Shown piece after piece: positions 57,687 through 64,000 of a DNA stretch of 64,000 bases; the stretch's first letter is position 1; every line of letters starts with the position of its first letter. This DNA comes from Nannobrachium achirus (lineage: Eukaryota; Chordata; Actinopteri; Myctophiformes; Myctophidae): assembly GCA_963921795.1 (NCBI GenBank), contig OY997655.1, positions 8,198,822 through 8,262,821 on the forward strand. Reading direction: 5' to 3'. The notes under the pieces are model-generated. The model searched no databases. It was not told the origin of the DNA and worked only from the letters and a program-made list of their open reading frames with translations. Both the position numbers and the translations under genes were made by a program.

Positions 57687-57962
57687 CCGCCATTCCGAAA
57701 CATCGCCATTCCGAAAGGGTTAGGGTTAGGGTTAGGGTTAGGTTAGGGTTAGGGTTAGGGTTAGGTTAGGGTTAGGTTAGGGTTAGGGTTAGGGTTAGGG
57801 TTAGGTTAGGGTTAGGTTAGGGTTAGGTTAGGGTTAGGGTTAGGGTTAGGGTTAGGTTAGGGTTAGGGTTAGGGTTAGGGTTAGGGTTAGGTTAGGGTTA
57901 GGGTTAGGGTTAGGCTAACAATGTAAGTCAATGTGCGGAATGGCGATGTTTCGGAATGGCGG
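57687..57962. mobile_element. inverted-repeat element enclosing a TTAGGG/TTAGG array
   Basis: 27-nt perfect inverted arms (CCGCCATTCCGAAACATCGC and its complement) at 57687-57713 and 57936-57962. Each arm is itself two copies of CGCCATTCCGAAA. Between them, 57716-57914 is about 200 bp of GGGTTA and GGTTA units. Units 1 and 2 lack it. Confidence 0.88.
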
Positions 57963-58023
57963 AGTGTAACCGGCTGCTGTGTGTGCGGTGCGGCGCGGAG
58001 GCGGCCACGCTGCTGTCAGCGTC

Positions 58024-58400
58024 ATGAATGAGTTTACAACTTTGACAAGGAAACACGGCTTTAAGATCTCGCCGTGATTCCCTTGTTCAGTGGAAGAATG
58101 CAGCAAAGCTGTTGCAAAAGCGGTGGGTGTCGCGAGTGTAGTCCGCTGCCAGGATGAACGGTGCTGCTGTTATTTTCGTTGACGGAGGAGGTAGAGAAGG
58201 CAAACGCAAACGGCGTGGTTATAAATGACACGTTTGTGTCTGTCGCGCTCGATTCACCACCCTGGCAACACAATTATTGCTGTCAAATGTTCCACTAAGT
58301 GATGAACTCATTGTGAAAGAGTTGTCAAGGTTTGGGAAGGTTGTGTCTGCACTCGGTCAAAATGTTGGCATTCGGGGTGTAAATCACCTGAACTGTCCAA
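58024..58400 (+). pseudogene. Tx1-like ORF1 start, unit 3
   Basis: MNEFTTLTRKHGFKIS start as in the other units; frameshifts near 58150 and 58200. Confidence 0.55.
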
Positions 58401-58655
58401 GACATGACTGCTGATAGGGTTGGCACCCGTTCCGTAAAATACAGATTCGTCCCGTATTTGAGAATGAAATGTTGCGTTCCAACGCAGTTTGTTCTGTATT
58501 TCACAAATGCCCCATAAAGGTCTGTCACTCAAACAGTGAATTTAACAATAATGAACTGGCACAAGCACTCGCGGGAGGCAAGCAGGACATCCTGCGAGTG
58601 TAAACATAAAACATCCAGTTAAGTGGCTCGGTGCGGTGGCTGCGCCTGGTCACTG

Positions 58656-58657
58656 AC

Positions 58658-58728
<71 letters not shown>

Positions 58729-58729
58729 G
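58656..58729. repeat. TCTG microsatellite (unit 3)
   Basis: About 18 units. Confidence 0.95.
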
Positions 58730-59129
58730 TCCATGGATTCCACTTCAGACTGCAGTCATTTACGCTGCGTTGCGGTGAGCACCGCGGATTTACCCTCTAC
58801 AAGCTCGAGTGTTTCTTTATTTAATAACAACAACACTATAATAGTTCAAAGAAGAGATATGTCAATTCAATAGGAGAAGATTAAAAACACAAAGTACAAG
58901 CGCACCAAACGCTCTGTGTGCGTCTCTGTCAGGTTGGTGGGAGGAACCAGCAGCCACCAGCCACGGCAGCCAGGGACGTGCTGGACCCCTGATTCAGCCC
59001 GGGAAAAAAGAGTTGGAGAGGCCCTCATTGCGCGCTATAGAGAGATCTCTCTCTATAGCGCTGCTGCTACTCAAAGATTTGCCATTTCAGATCATGACAA
59101 GTGACAAGCCAGTGGGATGTACATGAGTT

Positions 59130-59370
59130 ATATTTCGTCATTGTCGGGTGGAAACCTTGTATGTCCAAAACCGTTTGTTTTGTATTTATCATTTAACAAA
59201 TGATTTAAACTAGTGAAAACAGCCGATCTACAAGCACACAACGTTGTTTGTAAAGTTGTTTTCACTACTTTTGTGCAACGGCCTTGTATGATGAAGCAGG
59301 GCTTTGCTTTGCGAAAAAATGTATACATTTGAAACTTGGAGATACAAGGTTTCTGTCCGACAGTGACGAT
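59130..59370. mobile_element. hairpin MITE, unit 3 copy with collapsed centre
   Basis: Same ends as 19207-19552, but the centre reads GATCTACAAGCACACAACGT followed by TGTTTGTAAAGTTG, so one arm of the central hairpin is lost. Confidence 0.75.
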
Positions 59371-60084
59371 TTACTTTTTTGGCTGCCCAGCCCCCAAAAT
59401 GGAACGAAGGACGACATTTTATTTTTATTTTTTTCCTAATGGCAGGCCTGGACCGGCCAGGAATGAACCGGCCGTTTGGGAGTTGTCCCGCTTTTCCCAA
59501 TTGGCCAGCACGTCCCTGCCACCAGCAACCCCTCTACCAGGTCAAGATAAGATAAAATAAGGTGACATGAGATGAGATAAACCTCTGTTGATCCCGAGAA
59601 GGAAATTTGAGATAACACAGGAGAGGTATTTTAAGCTCACGTTGTGTTGCAATGTGACAAGTTGTGAGCTTGTAGATCTGCCATTTTCAAAATGTCTTTA
59701 ATTTGAACATTCTATTTTTGAAATATTTTAACAACACAAATCTTGAATGACTTGGCAAAAATATATAGTCTATAAACTAGAAAAATGCTCCTCGGAGCAC
59801 GGGTCTCCGCCAGGTCAGGTAGGATATTCATACAATTTAACTTTTCATATTTTGGAAACAATTGCCAATTTCAAACTGCAAAAAGCTTCACAATATTGTG
59901 TGTTAGTTATAACTATTCTATGTATTTCAGGAGTTCGGGACTTTAAAAAATGCAGACTTTTAAAGAACGCACGCCAACGCGCAGCCGGAAGAGGTGTTCC
60001 TTATTTCAGTTTCTGAAAGGTGGCAACCCTAGCTGTACATGATATTAAATGACAGGACCCGAGAGTTGAAAATACATTTTAAGT

Positions 60085-60480
60085 TAACTATGGATGGCTT
60101 AATTTGAATACACGCTGTTTGCCACCACGGAAAACATGAAACGTTTTGGCTGTGGGGAAGAGGGGCATCTGATCAGGTCATGCCCAGAACAGCAGTCCAC
60201 TTGGTCTGGGGATTGGGGAAGGGTTTAGTGGTGCTGGTAAAGGGAGGAGGGGGACTGCACCATTGGGATGTCCTGCTACTGCAGGGGAGACAGGACAGGT
60301 GAATGAAGAGGGGGAGGTTGTTGGACAGGAGGATGAAACTGAAGGGGAGAATGAACAGCAAGAGAATGGTGGAGGGGAGGAGGATGGTGAACTTGAAGTT
60401 GACAATGAGGTTTTGAATAAACAGCAGGAGAGCGACCCCAGTGCCAGTCAAGTGGAAGGGGGTGGGGCTAGAGTAGGACA
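60085..60480 (+). pseudogene. Tx1-like ORF1 zinc-knuckle region, unit 3
   Basis: ATG at 60136 reads MKRFGCGEEGHLIRSCPEQQ. It has the EEGH lost in unit 1, but the first Cys is Arg. A stop follows after 22 more codons. Confidence 0.6.
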
Positions 60481-60835
60481 GCTAGTAATGACATGAGAGC
60501 AGAAGAGGATAGATTAAAGGTGTCTAGATATAAAAGGGAGGCAAAAAAAGATGCAGGTGGCTCACATAAAGGTGGCAGAGGAAACAGGTGACTGTCAGGG
60601 AGCTGATTCACTTCCAGACGGTGGTGAAGCTGAGGGGTGGGGGAGCGAGGAGTCAGAGGATGAACTGGCTAATTATGGACTGGAAGCAATGAAAAGGTTT
60701 TAGCAGAAGACCAAAAATGTAAAGGGCGTAAAAGTGGCGAGTTATTTCCCTAGGAAAAGAAAGCCTTTGTTGAATCAACTAAATTAAACATGAAAAAAGT
60801 GGTTACAGAAGGTGAATCAGGAAATGGAAAGTAAC
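60481..60835 (+). pseudogene. Tx1-like ORF1 C-terminal part, unit 3
   Basis: Continuous across the sites where unit 1 carries the 20650 and 22799 insertions. An in-frame TAG replaces Leu in the FLQKTKN region (GGTTTTAGCAGAAG). Confidence 0.6.
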
Positions 60836-61240
60836 GATGAAGACTCTCCCAGGGGAGAGTCTGGGAGTTCTTCATAGACAACGCATTACGCAATGACGTA
60901 TTACTCACTTTGACTGACAGGTCCAGTCAGTAGTCATCAGTGCATCAAAACATCGTCGGGAGATCATCAAATACGTCTTTTCCAGACAGAAATTCCAAAA
61001 GTGCAAACTAAATGCAGCTTTTATTTCAGGCATGGGGACCGCCATGTTTGTTTACAAAATGTGAGAGCTGCAGCAGCCGCTCAACCAATCAGGAGCGCTG
61101 TGAGGCGGGTTCGCTCGAAATGCAGCCTTTTGATTGGAAATTAGAAACCCAAGTTCTAATAAAGAGGCTCGATGGGAGGGACACCAGACCGAGAAAGGAA
61201 GCACATTGGTGATGACGTAGCTCGAGATGGCCTGCGAGGC
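60836..61240. other. 400-bp segment replacing 23412-23545 of unit 1
   Basis: Opens with a hairpin GACTCTCCC/GGGAGAGTC at about 60841-60862. No ORF or terminal repeats are recognised. Origin unclear. Confidence 0.4.
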
Positions 61241-61740
61241 TACTGTTGGACTGGACAATGGGGTAGAATGCTGCATGCCCGTAGACTAATGCTACATAAA
61301 ATATGTCTGGTTGGTGGGACCAGGATGGGCCTGTATAGAGTCCAATCAGAAGGTAAGGTACTCACAGACTGTGTGCCAAGGGTCACTGGAGTGCATGTTG
61401 TAAGGAGACTGCTGGATGAGGAGCCAGCAACTGATCTGATGGGGGCGCTGTGAAGATTGTTTTCTGAGACAATGTGCTAATAAACTGTCTGTAGAGGACA
61501 TGGAGCTAGAAAAAAGCTCAGAGGTGGAGAGCCGTTCCCCAGAGCTGCAGCTGTATGCTGACCCAAAGGGTCCTGAGAGACAAGTGGAAATATGGCAGTG
61601 TCAGGTACATTGACATGTACTGTTCTGTGGCTGAAAAACTGTTGCACAGGAGTTGTGGGCTGGGTGTGGAGGAGGACTTGGTGCAGAGAGGGAATTTAGA
61701 GGTGACAGCATCCAATGATCTACTGCAAGCCTATGAATAG
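61241..61740 (+). pseudogene. Tx1-like ORF2 remnant, unit 3
   Basis: GRMLHARRLMLHKICLVGGT and RVQSEGKVLTDCVPRVTGVH VVRRLLDEEP: the joined version of what the hAT at 23578 interrupts in unit 1. Confidence 0.5.
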
Positions 61741-61952
61741 AATGTTTGTTCTTTGGTTCTAAATATGGGAGGAGTTAGTCTGATCAAATTGTTTAACTGA
61801 AAAATGTCTTATTGTTTTTTGGTTTTTGTAAAGTGCCTGGAGCATTTTATTTTAATATTGCTGTAACATATGTGAGAATATAATACTGTATATTCTATAC
61901 TATAGCAGTATTGGAGAATAATGTTCAAATTAAAAGGGATTTTTAAATGTCA

Positions 61953-62052
<100 letters not shown>

Positions 62053-62081
62053 CACATCCACCCAAACCGCAAATGTTTCAG

Positions 62082-62188
62082 GAAATGAAACTTGTATCTG
62101 AGGCTGTGTTGACTGCAGTTCGTCTACTAAAGCTCAATCTACAGAAGACGACCGTTGACACCGACAGACAGACAGAACTCATTGACAG
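62082..62188 (+). other. spliced-exon-like module I, unit 3 copy
   Basis: Acceptor and donor kept; frame MKLVSEAVLTAVRLLKLNLQ open to the donor. Confidence 0.5.
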
Positions 62189-63677
62189 GTAAGGACTGAA
62201 CCAGAAAATCAAACATGTTACTGTACAATAGCACTGACTAAGACTAAGACGATGTTGATATGTCTTAATTAAAGTCTATTGAAAGCAGTTTGTGAAGACA
62301 AATAATATATCAGCTGTTTCTCTGGGATGGGCATGGCAGTGTGTGTGACAGGCCTTCTGAACAATATCAGGCTGAGATCAGTTTTCTTTGTAGGAAGCTG
62401 ATGAAAGGATACAGTAACTGAACACTAAATAGAAACTAGTCTAGTTTCCACAACACTGCAGAAAGCCTGCTGACGTGAGGTTAGAACGACAAGGCAGACA
62501 TCCAGACGTGATCGAGGCACAACCCAGAGAGCTGCTGTCTGAGCTGCTTACTGATGGGTGCTTACTGACTTATAATATAACTTCTAAATGGCATTATACT
62601 GTAGTACTTGAATATTGATACATTTATTGTTGGTTCAAAAACATACGTTGTCGAAATGGGTCAATCGTAGCCATATATCACCACTCATATTCACACATCG
62701 GCCATTTTGCTGTAAAGTTAATGAAATAATGCCGTGAGAGCAAAATGGCCACTGTGTGAATATAGTCTGTGTATGTGAATGCACGTCACAGTGAGGCGGT
62801 CCCTGTGTCAGATCTGATCTGAGATCTGTGTCAACTTTGCAGTGTGATCTGTGTGTACAGTGATTACATCCAGCTGGTTCATGTTTGTACTGTACTGTAT
62901 GTGGAGAGTAAATGACAGAGTGAAGAACGTGCACTGAGTCTGACTAGTTGTAGTTGTACATCTGAGACGCTACCGTTACAACACATGTGTTGTTTATAAT
63001 TATAGATTATTATGAATATTATAATTGTATTTTCCACAGCTAAGGCTCGGGTAAATATATTGTATTATCTACATAAATAAAATACATACAGAACATGTTA
63101 TCAGGTTAACAATATTGGAAAGTAACCAAGTACATTTACTCAAGTGCTGTACTTAAGTACAATTGTTTTTTATTTTTTTACTTTAATGGAGTATTTTACA
63201 TTTTCAACTCCACTACATCTGAAAAGCAAATATTGTACATTTTACTCCACAACAATTATTTGAAAACTTTGGTTACTAGTTACTTTGTACTTTTACTTGT
63301 AACGAGTTGTGATACTTTTACTTTACTTTTACTTTCATTTCATACAGTACTTTTTCCACCACTGTGGGTTAATAAGCTGATGTTAATTTGCATATTGTTA
63401 AACTTCAAGAGCTTCTTGAGCAAGATGGAAGGAGATGACAGTGAAAGTATTTAGTAGAAAATAATATCCATGAGTGTTATGGAATTCTTATGTTCTAAAT
63501 GTGATCCCTTTGACATATTGTCTACTTTTATCAAACATATAATCTGATTGGTGTGGTATATAAATAATCTATACTATATAAACTATAGTTTATATCTCTG
63601 TATAGTTGTGCATCACAACCAGTGATGTCGTGAGGATCTTTTCAAAAGGGTAGTGCTATTTTCTTGACGTCGCACAC
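62189..63677. other. region downstream of module I (unit 3), no gene
   Basis: Parallels 25187-26493, then jumps to the equivalent of 27071 without the 26494 insertion and without the 27184 hAT. Confidence 0.55.
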
Positions 63678-63694
63678 ACCCACCCACACGCACC

Positions 63695-63754
<60 letters not shown>

Positions 63755-63766
63755 CACACACACACA
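63678..63766. repeat. CACC/CACG/CA microsatellite (unit 3)
   Basis: About 15 ACGC units then about 12 CA units, replacing the pure CA of unit 1. The tract has also removed the first 60 bp of the LINE end. Confidence 0.93.
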
Positions 63767-64000
63767 GACCGGGCATACAAAAGCGGTACTGAGGGGAGCA
63801 GGGGTGGCTTTGCGGGCATGCCTCTTTGCACGCTTTGCTGCACGGTGTTGTGTGCACTGGCTTTCTATGTGCTCCACTCCCTGTGCAGAGTGAGAGCGCC
63901 AGAGGTTGCGGCAGGAAGCAAGTTCCTCCAGTGAAGAGGGGTTGATCCGGCCTCTCTTCAGCGTGGTCTTCAGTTGGTCTTTGAACCGCTTCTTCTGCCC
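63767..64000 (-). pseudogene. minus-strand LINE C-terminal region (unit 3, partial)
   Basis: Matches 28283-28520: HARKATPAPLSTAF and QLKTTLKRGRINP-type frames on minus. The C2H2 codons are replaced by the CA/CACG tract. Runs off the window. Confidence 0.65.

Noticed and set aside
57716-57914. True chromosome end or telomere
   Set aside because: Unit 3 sequence continues normally on both sides, and the array is short and impure.

Overview
The window is fish (teleost-type) nuclear DNA. The evidence is long TG/CA, CT and CAGA microsatellites, GT-AG spliced genes of fish immune families, many hAT and TTAA MITEs, several LINE types and a complete DIRS-type tyrosine-recombinase retrotransposon. 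I identify no species. Everything below comes from reading the sequence; no search was run.

1-11,500 (+ strand): the one convincing host gene. I reconstruct 11 exons whose splice phases agree at every junction. Together they encode the last 1126 residues of a protein whose start lies before the window. The order is: a GIMAP/AIG1 GTPase domain, a second AIG1 domain with broken nucleotide-binding motifs, a serine-rich linker built from duplicated exon pairs, four 21-residue repeats, a FIIND (ZU5-UPA) domain placed before those repeats, and a C-terminal CARD. FIIND-CARD is the effector end of NLRP1 and CARD8, so this looks like an inflammasome-type sensor carrying GIMAP modules instead of NACHT-LRR. 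The FIIND self-cleavage position reads Leu-Cys instead of Phe-Ser. Introns hold microsatellites and hAT elements.

11,500-14,905: intergenic DNA with minisatellites, a CA tract and a hAT MITE.

14,905-64,000: three head-to-tail copies of a large unit, starting at 14,911, 38,225 and 57,284; the third runs off the window. Each starts with the same tRNA-like sequence. The unit carries a decayed L1/Tx1-like LINE on +, a decayed LINE with a C-terminal C2H2 finger on -, and one or two copies of a spliced-exon-like module preceded by a CT tract. I see no intact host protein gene in it. Comparing the three copies gives filled and empty target sites for many insertions. These include hAT elements with 8-bp duplications (16,224; 23,578; 27,184; 53,901), a TIR element carrying a LINE (20,650), a 4-kb duplicated block of CArG-box repeats (29,000-33,026), a palindrome with a tRNA-like sequence in each arm (33,839), and a telomere-like array inside an inverted repeat (57,687).

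38,361-49,223: the most layered spot. A TTAA MITE is split by a 3.45-kb foldback element (38,729-49,161) that carries an inverted duplication of its own nuclease-like gene. That element is split in turn by an intact 7-kb DIRS element on the - strand (39,709-46,691), with gag-like, RT/RNase H and tyrosine recombinase ORFs, inverted terminal repeats and an internal complementary region.
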